Positions 42,584 through 49,802 of a DNA stretch of 64,000 bases are shown here, piece after piece. Within the stretch, counting starts at the first letter, position 1; each line of letters starts with the position of its first letter. The notes beneath the pieces were generated by a model that was given only the letters and a program-made list of their open reading frames with translations, searched no databases and was not told the DNA's origin. The translations under genes were made by a program, and so were the position numbers. Origin of the DNA: Nonomuraea maritima (lineage in GTDB: Bacteria; Actinomycetota; Actinomycetes; Streptosporangiales; Streptosporangiaceae); the NCBI RefSeq assembly GCF_900100395.1, contig NZ_FNFB01000006.1, positions 248,001-312,000 of the forward strand, given 5' to 3'.

Positions 42584-43396
42584 TCACCGCGTCAGTCGAT
42601 CGCGGCAGCCAGGACCGGCGTTTTCCGCAATCATTTCCATAACCAGTGCCTTCACAAGGCTGACCGCCTCGCCGACCATCGCCTCCACGGGCGAGCTCAG
42701 CTCGAACAGCGCCTCGTCGACCGCCGCGGGCTCGCAGCAGATGACGCGCACGCGGTCGGGGAGGCGGCCCAGCCCGCGGGCCAGCCTCAGGACCCTGACC
42801 GGGTCCATGCCGTGCGTCTCGACCAGCGTGTCCTCGTCGTCGGGCACGTCGGGTTCGAGCACGGACAGCGTGCCGGGGGAGCAGCCCATGGGGGCCGCGT
42901 CCACGAAGATGACGGCCGCGTAGTCGCGTTGCAGCGCGTAGGCCAGGTCCATGCCGCGGATGCCGAAGTCGACGACGTCCGCGCCGGGAACGGGTGGCTC
43001 CTCGGCCAGGCGGCGGACCACCTCGACGCCGAAGCCGTCGTCGCCGAGGAAGACGTTGCCGATGCCGGCGACCAGGACGCGGGGCGCAGGGGGCTCGTCC
43101 GGCTCGCCGAGCGGCTCGATCTCCTCGACGGAGTAGAAGAAGCGGTGGCCCGGCATGCGGGCGTCGCCGAGGTCGCGTCCCGGGTCGTCGGCGAGCGTGA
43201 CCGCGACGTGGACGGCGCCCTCGTCGTCCTCCTCCAGGCTCTCCACGATGGCCACGCGGCCGTCGAGCGCCAGGTCGACGATGTCGGCCTGGCTGCGCGG
43301 CCGCAGCCGGACGCGGCTGCCCGGGCCGACCGGCATCCCGGCGACCGTGACCTCGTCGGGTCCACGGCCGGCCATCCGGTCCCAGAACGTGTTCAT
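42584..43396 (-). CDS. Hydrogenase maturation protease fused to an N-terminal accessory domain
   Basis: 270 residues. The C-terminal part (about 106-270) is an M52/HycI-type nickel-dependent protease: PRVLVAGIGNVFLGDDGFGVEVVRRL, VDFGIRGMDLAYAL and the metal His in VETHGMDP. It removes the short C-terminal tail of the large subunit after Ni insertion. The N-terminal 105 residues (MNTFWDRMAGRGPDEVTVAG ... VRLRPRSQADIVDLALDGRVAIVESLEEDDEG ... HRFFYSVEEIEPL) are a separate small beta-rich domain not present in classical proteases. ATG 43396 overlaps the upstream stop by 4 nt. Confidence 0.88.
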   Translation of the reverse strand: MNTFWDRMAGRGPDEVTVAGMPVGPGSRVRLRPRSQADIVDLALDGRVAIVESLEEDDEGAVHVAVTLADDPGRDLGDARMPGHRFFYSVEEIEPLGEPDEPPAPRVLVAGIGNVFLGDDGFGVEVVRRLAEEPPVPGADVVDFGIRGMDLAYALQRDYAAVIFVDAAPMGCSPGTLSVLEPDVPDDEDTLVETHGMDPVRVLRLARGLGRLPDRVRVICCEPAAVDEALFELSSPVEAMVGEAVSLVKALVMEMIAENAGPGCRDRLTR

Positions 43397-44382
43397 CCTT
43401 GCGGCTCCTTGCGCATGATGCCGTGCAGGCGCATCAGCTCGTCGGCGGACAGGGCGGTGCAGCGGTCGAGGATCTCGCGGGCGCGGGGGTCGCCGTCGCG
43501 GGCGTCCGCCCGTTCGCGGTCGCTGAGGGCGAGCACGCTCAGGGTGAGGAGCTGGTCGATCTCGGTCGCGTCGAACAGGTCGCCGGGGCTCTCCGGCGAG
43601 ATCCGCGGGTGGTCGTAGAGGATGATCGGGGCCGACAGGACGGTGTGCCGGTCGCCCTCCTCGCCGACGAGCACGGGCCAGGCGCCGACGTTGTCGCACT
43701 CGGCCGCGTACGCCCGCAGCGCGTCGGGCGGGTCCATGAGCGAGACGAACCGGGCGTGCGGCGCGTGCAGCACGGTGTGCGCGGAGACGAGCGTGCGCTG
43801 GACGGCGTCGTCGCGGGTGCCCCCGGGCCACGGCGTGGTGTTGACCACCTCGACCGTGAGCAGGAACAGGCCCGGCTCGAGTCGCCGGGCGCCGGTCTCG
43901 ATCCGGCCGCGCAGCGCCTGCCAGCGGTGCAGCACGGCTCCCGCCCGCTCGCCCACGGGCTCGCGGCTCTCGCCGGCGGGGAAGGCGATGTCCGTGACGG
44001 CCGGGGCCCGGCACAGGTCGTCAAGGACCAGCCCCGAGGCGTGCGTCTCGCGCTCCTGCGCCTCCTGGCCGGGCAGCCGCCGCTCGCCGCCCGCGACCAG
44101 CTCGGCGACCCGCTCCTCCGCGCCGTCGCGCACGCGGACGACGTCACGGGTGACGGCGTGCAGGAAGCGTACGCACACGTCCACGGTGTCGCCGGGCTCG
44201 GCCTCGACGAGGCATTCGGTACGCATCCGCCAGGGATGGTTGTCGTGCGCGGAGCCGTACGCCTCGGGGTGGACGCCGCCTATCGTCCAGCGGTGCTGGT
44301 TCTTCAGCGACGACTCCCGGTAGGGCCACAGCAGGTAGCCCTCGTACAGCACGGCTTGCGCGATCTGTCTGACGTGGTCCAT
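43393..44382 (-). CDS. Hydrogenase-operon protein of unknown function (329 aa)
   Basis: A 329-residue soluble protein without signal peptide or Cys cluster. The N-terminus DHVRQIAQAVLYEGYLLWPYRESSLKNQHRWTIGGVHPEAYG is strongly patterned and likely conserved; a central helix-rich part and a C-terminus with HPRISPESPGDLFDATEIDQLLTLSVLALSDRER follow. No known fold is recognised. Its tight packing (ATGA overlap with the protease gene, 3-bp gap to the upstream gene) makes it part of the hydrogenase system, perhaps an assembly factor. Confidence 0.82.
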   Translation of the reverse strand: MDHVRQIAQAVLYEGYLLWPYRESSLKNQHRWTIGGVHPEAYGSAHDNHPWRMRTECLVEAEPGDTVDVCVRFLHAVTRDVVRVRDGAEERVAELVAGGERRLPGQEAQERETHASGLVLDDLCRAPAVTDIAFPAGESREPVGERAGAVLHRWQALRGRIETGARRLEPGLFLLTVEVVNTTPWPGGTRDDAVQRTLVSAHTVLHAPHARFVSLMDPPDALRAYAAECDNVGAWPVLVGEEGDRHTVLSAPIILYDHPRISPESPGDLFDATEIDQLLTLSVLALSDRERADARDGDPRAREILDRCTALSADELMRLHGIMRKEPQG

Positions 44383-44385
44383 GCC

Positions 44386-45024
44386 TCAGCTCTCGCTCGT
44401 CTCCAGCAGTGACCGCACAGCGTCGTCCCAGCCGAGCAGGGAGTGGCGCGTCCGGTGCGCGTGCAGGCGGTCGAAGGTGTCCCGCTCCAGCCGGATCCAG
44501 GCCGTGTCGGGGAAGTACCGGTCCATGAGGTTCTTCCAGACGGCCACCGGCATGCGGTGCTCGGCCTCGGTGTCCCACGGCAGGTGCGCGGCCTGCAGCC
44601 GGGCGCCGTCCAGGTAGAAGACGGTGCCGGTGAACAGGAACCGCAGCGGCACCTCGCCGTCCCGCAGCCCGTGCAGGTACTTGGTGGCCGCCACGTCGAA
44701 GTCGTACGTGCAGGGCACGGTGACCGGCGTGGTCGTGGACCCGGTGAAGCCGGGCAGATGGGTGACCGTCTGCGCCCACAGCAGGCCGGGGAGGTCGGGT
44801 TTCCAGGTCCCCGGAGGGCCGAACAGCTCACGGAGCCGGTCGCGGGCCTCGTCGTCGTAGGCGCGGGCGGCGGCGTCGATCTGGATCTGCGTGGTCAGGG
44901 TGAGCGCCCGGATCGGGGCGTCCGCTTCGATGTCGAGCAGGAAGCGCAGCGCGGGCGCGGCGGACGGCGTGGCGGGCTCCGCGCCCGCCACGCCGATCCG
45001 CACGGCCGGTGGTGACGGCGGCAT
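44386..45024 (-). CDS. Hydrogenase-operon protein (DUF6084-like)
   Basis: 212 residues, soluble. Core phrases: RFLLDIEADAPIRALTLTTQIQIDAAARAYDDEARDRLRELFG and TVPCTYDFDVAATKYLHGLRDGEVPLRFLFTGTVFY, a beta-sandwich-like pattern with a C-terminal DTAWIRLERDTFDRLHAHR helix. From memory it matches DUF6084, restricted to actinobacterial hydrogenase clusters; function unknown. Its ATG shares a base with the stop of the 72-residue gene upstream (TGATG). Confidence 0.8.
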   Translation of the reverse strand: MPPSPPAVRIGVAGAEPATPSAAPALRFLLDIEADAPIRALTLTTQIQIDAAARAYDDEARDRLRELFGPPGTWKPDLPGLLWAQTVTHLPGFTGSTTTPVTVPCTYDFDVAATKYLHGLRDGEVPLRFLFTGTVFYLDGARLQAAHLPWDTEAEHRMPVAVWKNLMDRYFPDTAWIRLERDTFDRLHAHRTRHSLLGWDDAVRSLLETSES

Positions 45025-45242
45025 CAGGCGGGCGACAGGTTCGGCATGTCCGGGTCGATCGGGTCATGCATGCCGGGGTTGATGGAGGTCGAACGCCTGG
45101 CCGTGGAGCGGCCGTCCGGCAGGTGGCCCGCCTGCTTGTCGAGGTTGCCGGTGGAGTTGCCCTGCTTGACGCCCTTGACGTGGGACGCGGCGTCCGGCCG
45201 CACGTCGGGGTGTCCGGTCCTGATCGGCTGTTTCCTGCTCAC
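45024..45242 (-). CDS. 72-residue hydrophilic protein in the hydrogenase operon
   Basis: GTG 45242 follows AGGAGT by 5 nt. The product is highly hydrophilic and probably disordered: (M)SRKQPIRTGHPDVRPDAASHV at the start, many Gly/Asn/Asp/His, and HDPIDPDMPNLSPA at the end. There are no Cys. It overlaps the preceding gene's stop (GTGA) and the next gene's ATG, so it is translated as part of the operon. Role unknown; it could be an intrinsically disordered assembly or tethering factor. Confidence 0.7.
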   Translation of the reverse strand: MSRKQPIRTGHPDVRPDAASHVKGVKQGNSTGNLDKQAGHLPDGRSTARRSTSINPGMHDPIDPDMPNLSPA

Positions 45243-45883
45243 GCTGGACTCCTGTCGTCGCCGGCCGGTACGGTGACCGACCGCTCGCGGAGGTGGGTGA
45301 AGAAGCGGGTGATGTGGTCGCGGACGTCCTTGCCGCCGCTCAGCCCGCGCCAGTGAGCCCGTACGGTGCCGACGAGCGCGTAGCAGTCGTCCACCGGAAC
45401 GATCCAGGCCCCGTGGTCGCGGTCGGCGAGCAGGGCCTCGACGTCCGGTTCCGGCCGCGCCCGGTCGAGCGCCGGGTCGGCCCGGCACAGCCGCTCCCAG
45501 ACGGACGGGTCGACGGCCGCCCGGACGGCGCCGGCCGGGCTCGGGTAGTACAGGGTCGGCGGCCCGTCGGAGTGCTGGACGAGGAACACCGTGCGCACCG
45601 GCGCCCCCAGGTGCGCCCAGGCCGGCTGGTCCAGGGTGAAGCCGTCCAGCCGCAGGCGGCGTTCCGGGACGAGGCGGTAGTGCCCGCCGCCGGCCGCGCC
45701 GTGGTCGAACAGCACCTGGCAGGCCCGGCAGGCGCACCGCAGCTCGCGCGCCGGCAGCTCCAGCAGGTGGCGGTGGACGGCGGCCAGCGGCTCGCCGCAC
45801 AGCTCGCACTCCTGCTCCTGCACTTGCTCCGGCTGCCGGCGCTCGCGAGCCCGCGAGGCGAGCCGGTGCAGCGCGCCCGTCAT
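45239..45883 (-). CDS. Hydrogenase-operon protein with Cys knuckles (DUF5947-like)
   Basis: 214 residues. The N-terminal third holds two Cys pairs (CELCGEPLA and CACRACQVLF) that resemble a zinc or rubredoxin-like site; the rest (HYRLVPERRLRLDGFTLDQPAWAHLGAPVRTVFLVQHSDG ... WIVPVDDCYALVGTVRAHWRG) is an unknown alpha/beta domain. From memory it resembles DUF5947, seen with NifU-like proteins in hydrogenase clusters. The Cys site suggests redox or metal transfer to the enzyme. ATGA/GTGA overlaps on both sides. Confidence 0.82.
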   Translation of the reverse strand: MTGALHRLASRARERRQPEQVQEQECELCGEPLAAVHRHLLELPARELRCACRACQVLFDHGAAGGGHYRLVPERRLRLDGFTLDQPAWAHLGAPVRTVFLVQHSDGPPTLYYPSPAGAVRAAVDPSVWERLCRADPALDRARPEPDVEALLADRDHGAWIVPVDDCYALVGTVRAHWRGLSGGKDVRDHITRFFTHLRERSVTVPAGDDRSPA

Positions 45884-46323
45884 GGCGCCGCCGCGCGGCG
45901 GACCGTCAGGCTCTCGACCGGGATCAGCGTCGCGTCACCGACCTCGACCTCGACCTCGTCGACCTCAGGGACGGCGTCGAGCACCGCCCGGCGCAGCGCG
46001 GCCGCCGCGGCGGCGGTGCCGCAGCCGGCGGGGCGCATGCGCAGCCGCACCCGCCCCTCCTCGACGGCCAGCAGCTCGGCGGACCCGCCGGCGAGCACGG
46101 CCTGCAGCCGGGCGTCACGGTCGAGCGGGTGCAGGTCGTGCAGCAGCAGCAGCGACCCGACCAGCTCGTCGGCGGCCAGGCGCGCCGCCTGCTCCTCGTC
46201 CACGGTCGCCATGACGCGTTCGAGGCCCTCGCCGTACAGGTCGAGCAGTTCGGTGACGAGCTCGATCGTGGCCGCGTCGGCCTCTTCGAGCAGGGCCTCG
46301 ATCCGGTGGAGGCGCTCGCTCAT
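45880..46323 (-). CDS. NifU-like protein lacking the CxxC motif
   Basis: 147 residues. The N-terminal helical part (MSERLHRIEALLEEADAATIELVTELLDLYGEGLERVM) precedes a NifU C-terminal-type domain (LHPLDRDARLQAVL ... GRVRLRMRPAGCGTAAAAAALRRAVLDAVPEVDEVEVE). Classical NifU/Nfu scaffolds have CxxC at that point to hold a [4Fe-4S] cluster; only one Cys (PAGC) remains. It may use that Cys with a partner or act as an Fe-S delivery adaptor for the hydrogenase. It overlaps both the large-subunit gene and the DUF5947-like gene by 4 nt. Confidence 0.85.
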   Translation of the reverse strand: MSERLHRIEALLEEADAATIELVTELLDLYGEGLERVMATVDEEQAARLAADELVGSLLLLHDLHPLDRDARLQAVLAGGSAELLAVEEGRVRLRMRPAGCGTAAAAAALRRAVLDAVPEVDEVEVEVGDATLIPVESLTVRRAAAP

Positions 46324-48125
46324 CCGCCGGCACCGTTCCCGAACGTGGGCGAGTGCACCTGCTTGAGCACCTTGCCGCCGCCGAGGTACATGTGGACGCC
46401 GCAGGGCAGGCACGGATCGAAGCTGCGTACGGTACGCATGATGTCGATGCCCTTGAACGACTCGGCGTCGTTCTCCTCGAAGATCGGCAGGCCCTGCACG
46501 GCGTCCTCGTACGGTCCCGGGGTGCCGTACATGTCGCGCGGGCTGGCGTTCCACGGCGTCGGCGGGTACGGGTGGTAGTTGGCGATCTTGCCTTCGCTGA
46601 TCACGAGGTGGTGGGACAGCACCCCGCGCACCGCCTCGTGGAAGCCGCAGCCGATCGCCTCGTCCGGCACGTCGAAGTCGGCGAACACCTGCGTGCGCCC
46701 GGCGCGGACCTCGTTCATGGCCTGTTCGACGAAGTACACGGCCATCGCCGCCGCGTACGCCACGAAATAGGCGCGGGCGCGGTTGCGCTCGATGGTGTTC
46801 GCCCAGCGCGGGATCTTCCACTCCAGGCGCGTCTCCGGCAGGGCCGCGCTCTTCGGCAGGATCATCTCGACGCTGCTGCCGGTGGCGCGTACGGTGCCGG
46901 TGTCGACGAGGCCCGCGAGGGCCGTCGACCACAGCCGGGCGAGCGGGCCGCCTCCGGTGTCGAGCGCCAGGTAGTCGCCGGTACGCGAGTCGAACCAGCG
47001 CGGGCTCATCACCCAGCTGTAGTTGCCGCCGTCGAGGTCGCGCTTCTGCGGCTTGGGCAGCGTCGTCTGGTTCCACGGATGCCGCTGGTCGACCGGGTTG
47101 CCGAGCGGGTCGTGGGTGACGAACGTGGTCTCGTCCTGCCAGTCGTCGTAGTAGGAGCTGCCGAGCAGGATACGCATGCCGAGGTTGATGTCCACGAGGT
47201 TCGTGGTCACGTGCCGGCCGTCGACGATGACGCCCGGCGTGACGAACATCTTCCTGCCCCACTCGTTCATGGTGCGGTAGTCGTAGTCGACGACGTTCGG
47301 GTCCTGGAAGGCGCCCCAGCAGCCGAGCATGATGCGCCTGCGGCCGACCTCCTCGTAGCCGGGCAGCGCCTGGTAGAAGAAGTCGAAGAGGTCGTCGTTC
47401 ATGGGGACGGCCTTCTTGACGAAGTCGAGCACCCGCAGCAGCCTGACCAGGTAGTCGGTGAACACCTGCGGCGTGGCGACGGTGCCGACCCCGCCCGGGT
47501 ACAGCGTCGACGGGTGCACGTGCCGGCCCTCCATGAGGCAGCACATCTCCCTGGTGACCCTGCTGACCTGCAGGGCCTCGCGGTAGAGGTCACCGCTGAA
47601 CGGGTTGCACGCGCGCATGATGTCGGCGATCGTCCGGTAGCCGTGAATGCCGGCGTTCGGCGCCTGGGTGTTCTCGGCCTGGCGCAGCAGGCTCGGGTTG
47701 GTCTCCTTGACCATCTGCTCGCAGTAGTCGACGAAGACCAGGTTGTCCTGGAAGAGCGTGTGGTCGAACATGTACTCGGCCGCTTCGCCGAGGTTGATGA
47801 TCCACTCACCCAGCGGCGGCGTCTTGACGCCGTACGCCATGTTCTGGGCGTAGATCGAGCACACCGCGTGGTTGTCGCCGCAGATGCCGCAGATGCGGCT
47901 CGTGATGAAGTGGGCGTCGCGCGGGTCCTTGCCCTTCATGAAGACGCTGTAGCCGCGGAACAGTGACGAGGTGCTCTTGCACTCGACCACCTCGCGGTTC
48001 TTGAAGTCGATCTTCGTGTAGATGCCCAGGTTGCCGATGATCCGCGTGATCGGGTCCCACGACATCTCGACGAGTTCGCGAGCGGTCTCCGCTTTCTGAC
48101 CCCGGCCCGCAGTACGGGTTGTCAC
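46320..48125 (-). CDS. hhyL: [NiFe] hydrogenase large subunit, group 1h type
   Basis: 601 residues. It carries the Ni-Fe(CN)2CO site that splits H2. The L1 motif is TSRIC79-GIC82-GDNHAV and the L2 motif is DPC572-LPC575-GVH578; both Cys pairs bind the metals. The 23 residues after H578 would be removed by the M52 protease encoded downstream. The forms RICGICGDNH and DPCLPCGVHMY are those I associate with the high-affinity, oxygen-tolerant actinobacterial group (1h, formerly group 5). GTG 48125; 12 bp after the small-subunit stop. Cytoplasmic, probably membrane-associated. Confidence 0.96.
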   Translation of the reverse strand: MTTRTAGRGQKAETARELVEMSWDPITRIIGNLGIYTKIDFKNREVVECKSTSSLFRGYSVFMKGKDPRDAHFITSRICGICGDNHAVCSIYAQNMAYGVKTPPLGEWIINLGEAAEYMFDHTLFQDNLVFVDYCEQMVKETNPSLLRQAENTQAPNAGIHGYRTIADIMRACNPFSGDLYREALQVSRVTREMCCLMEGRHVHPSTLYPGGVGTVATPQVFTDYLVRLLRVLDFVKKAVPMNDDLFDFFYQALPGYEEVGRRRIMLGCWGAFQDPNVVDYDYRTMNEWGRKMFVTPGVIVDGRHVTTNLVDINLGMRILLGSSYYDDWQDETTFVTHDPLGNPVDQRHPWNQTTLPKPQKRDLDGGNYSWVMSPRWFDSRTGDYLALDTGGGPLARLWSTALAGLVDTGTVRATGSSVEMILPKSAALPETRLEWKIPRWANTIERNRARAYFVAYAAAMAVYFVEQAMNEVRAGRTQVFADFDVPDEAIGCGFHEAVRGVLSHHLVISEGKIANYHPYPPTPWNASPRDMYGTPGPYEDAVQGLPIFEENDAESFKGIDIMRTVRSFDPCLPCGVHMYLGGGKVLKQVHSPTFGNGAGG

Positions 48126-48137
48126 CTTGCCGTCCCC

Positions 48138-49184
48138 CTAGTTACCCCAGCGCGGGTCGTACCCGCTGGTCAGTTTGCGGCCGTTGTGCCGCCACTTCGG
48201 CTCCTTGTTCGCCGAGCGGTTGGTGATGGAGCGCAGCCTGCGGATCAGCGCGCCGTACGCGCCGCTCGCCGCGGCCGACACGGACGAGCCGGGGGGTTCG
48301 TCCATGAACGGCATGAACTTGTCGGGGAAACCGGGCATCGTGCAGGCGATGCAGATGCCGCCCACGTTGGGGCAGCCGCCGATGCCGCCCATCCAGCCGC
48401 GTTTGGGCACGTTGCAGTTGACGACCGGACCCCAGCAGCCCACGCGCACCAGGCACTTGGGCGAGTTGTAGTCGTGGGCGAAGTCGCCCTGCTCGTAGTA
48501 GCCGGCGCGGTCGCAGCCCTCGTGCACGGTCTTGCCGAACAGCCAGGTGGGACGCTGCATCTGGTCGAGCGGGATGGTCGGCGCCATCCCCGCTGCCTGG
48601 TAGAGCAGCCACGTCAGCGTCTCCATGAAGTTGTCCGGCTGCACGGGGCAGCCGGGCACGTTCACGATGGGGAGTCCGCCGGCGGACCGGAAGTCGTGGC
48701 CGAGGTAATCGCCGAGGCCCATGCAGCCGGTCGGGTTGCCCGCCATCGCGTGGATGCCGCCGTACGTGGCGCAGGTGCCGATCGCGACCACCGCCCACGC
48801 CCTCGGCGCGAGCCGGTCGATCCACTCGTTCACGGTGATGGGCTCGCCGGTGACCGGGTCGTTGCCCATGGACGACCAGTAGCCCTCGCCGTTGATCCGC
48901 TCGTTCGGGATCGAGCCCTCGACCACGAAGATGAACGGGCCGAGCTCGCCGCGTGCGGCCTGGTGGAAGGGCGCCATGAAGGCGTCGCCCACCTCGGTGG
49001 CCAGCACCTTGTTGTGCAGGTGCACCTTGGGCAGCCCGGGTACGAGCCCGAGCAGCACCTCTTCCAGACTCGGCAGCCCCGCCGCGGTGACGGCCACGGT
49101 GTCGCCGTCGCAGCTCATGCCTTCCGACGTCCAGAGGATGTGGACTTCCTCCAGGGCGACCGGTGCAGGTGTCGTCGATGTCAT
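48138..49184 (-). CDS. hhyS: [NiFe] hydrogenase small subunit, group 1h type
   Basis: 348 residues. It holds three Fe-S clusters that carry electrons from the active site. The first motif is EGMSC25-DGD28-T: Asp28 replaces the second Cys of the usual CxxC proximal-cluster motif, as reported for the actinobacterial-type enzyme of Ralstonia eutropha. Other ligands lie in GTCATYGG, VPGCPVQPDNF, KTVHEGCDRAGYYEQGDF, KCLVRVGCWGPVVNCNVPKRGW and GGCPNVGGICIACTMPGFP. There is no Tat signal or C-terminal anchor helix. ATG 49184 is chosen for its AGAAGGGGG; ATG 49208 lacks a Shine-Dalgarno. Confidence 0.96.
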   Translation of the reverse strand: MTSTTPAPVALEEVHILWTSEGMSCDGDTVAVTAAGLPSLEEVLLGLVPGLPKVHLHNKVLATEVGDAFMAPFHQAARGELGPFIFVVEGSIPNERINGEGYWSSMGNDPVTGEPITVNEWIDRLAPRAWAVVAIGTCATYGGIHAMAGNPTGCMGLGDYLGHDFRSAGGLPIVNVPGCPVQPDNFMETLTWLLYQAAGMAPTIPLDQMQRPTWLFGKTVHEGCDRAGYYEQGDFAHDYNSPKCLVRVGCWGPVVNCNVPKRGWMGGIGGCPNVGGICIACTMPGFPDKFMPFMDEPPGSSVSAAASGAYGALIRRLRSITNRSANKEPKWRHNGRKLTSGYDPRWGN

Positions 49185-49261
49185 GACCCAAGCCCCCTTC
49201 TCGGCCATGCCGCAGAGGTTTAGGGTCGATGCCTTTCGGTAGTCGACACGCACCTCTACGT

Positions 49262-49276
49262 AGCGGACATACCGCT
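49262..49276. promoter_or_regulatory. Interrupted palindrome in the hydrogenase divergent promoter region
   Basis: AGCGG-ACATA-CCGCT lies midway between the divergent hhyS and membrane-protein genes, 78 bp before the hhyS start. It is the only symmetrical element seen in this 111-bp region and may be an operator. No regulator gene is adjacent. Confidence 0.35.
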
Positions 49277-49295
49277 CTGACGAAGGTTGCAAACC

Positions 49296-49802
49296 ATGAC
49301 GCAAGCTCCACCGCGCACCACCGGTTCGTACCGATACGTGGCACCACGGCCGCCACGGTCACTGCCGCGGGCCACCGCGCGCGGCGTGATCGGCGCGATG
49401 GCGATGTCCGGATTGCGGCAGTTCACCACGGCGGTCGGGCTGGTGCGGAAGGTGCCTCCTGAGGCAGTACTCGAACGGGCCGCCCCTGAGGTGACCCGGC
49501 GGGTGCCCGCCGCGCGGCGTCCGGCGATGGTCGAGCTCACCCACTGGTCGTACGGGGCGTTCGGCGGGCTGCTGTTCGGGCTGCTGCCCTGGCGGGTCCG
49601 CCGCCGGCCCTGGGTGGGACCGGTGTACGGGCTGGCGTTCTGGGCGGTGTTCGAGGCGGTCATCGCGCCCGTGCTGGGCACGCCGCGTCCCCATCGCACG
49701 CGGGAACGCGTGGCGCTCCTGGTGGACCACGTCGTCTACGGCACCGTGGTCGGGGCGTCCCCGTGGCCCCATCAGGACGTGCCGGACGACCTTCCGATGT
49801 GA
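49296..49802 (+). CDS. Integral membrane protein divergent from hydrogenase operon
   Basis: 168 residues with about four hydrophobic segments (ATARGVIGAMAMSGL, WSYGAFGGLLFGLLPW, GPVYGLAFWAVFEAVIAPVLG, VALLVDHVVYGTVVGA). A conserved-looking LTHWSYG and LLVDHVVYG suggest a family but I cannot name it. ATG 49296 follows GAAGG. Its 3' end overlaps the 3' end of hypF on the other strand by 31 bp. Its position between hhyS and hypF suggests a role with the hydrogenase, for example docking it to the membrane, but it could be unrelated. Confidence 0.75.
   Translation: MTQAPPRTTGSYRYVAPRPPRSLPRATARGVIGAMAMSGLRQFTTAVGLVRKVPPEAVLERAAPEVTRRVPAARRPAMVELTHWSYGAFGGLLFGLLPWRVRRRPWVGPVYGLAFWAVFEAVIAPVLGTPRPHRTRERVALLVDHVVYGTVVGASPWPHQDVPDDLPM

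Noticed and set aside
48138..49208. Tat signal peptide on the hydrogenase small subunit
   Set aside because: No twin-arginine motif or hydrophobic stretch precedes the catalytic domain at either plausible start, consistent with group 1h.
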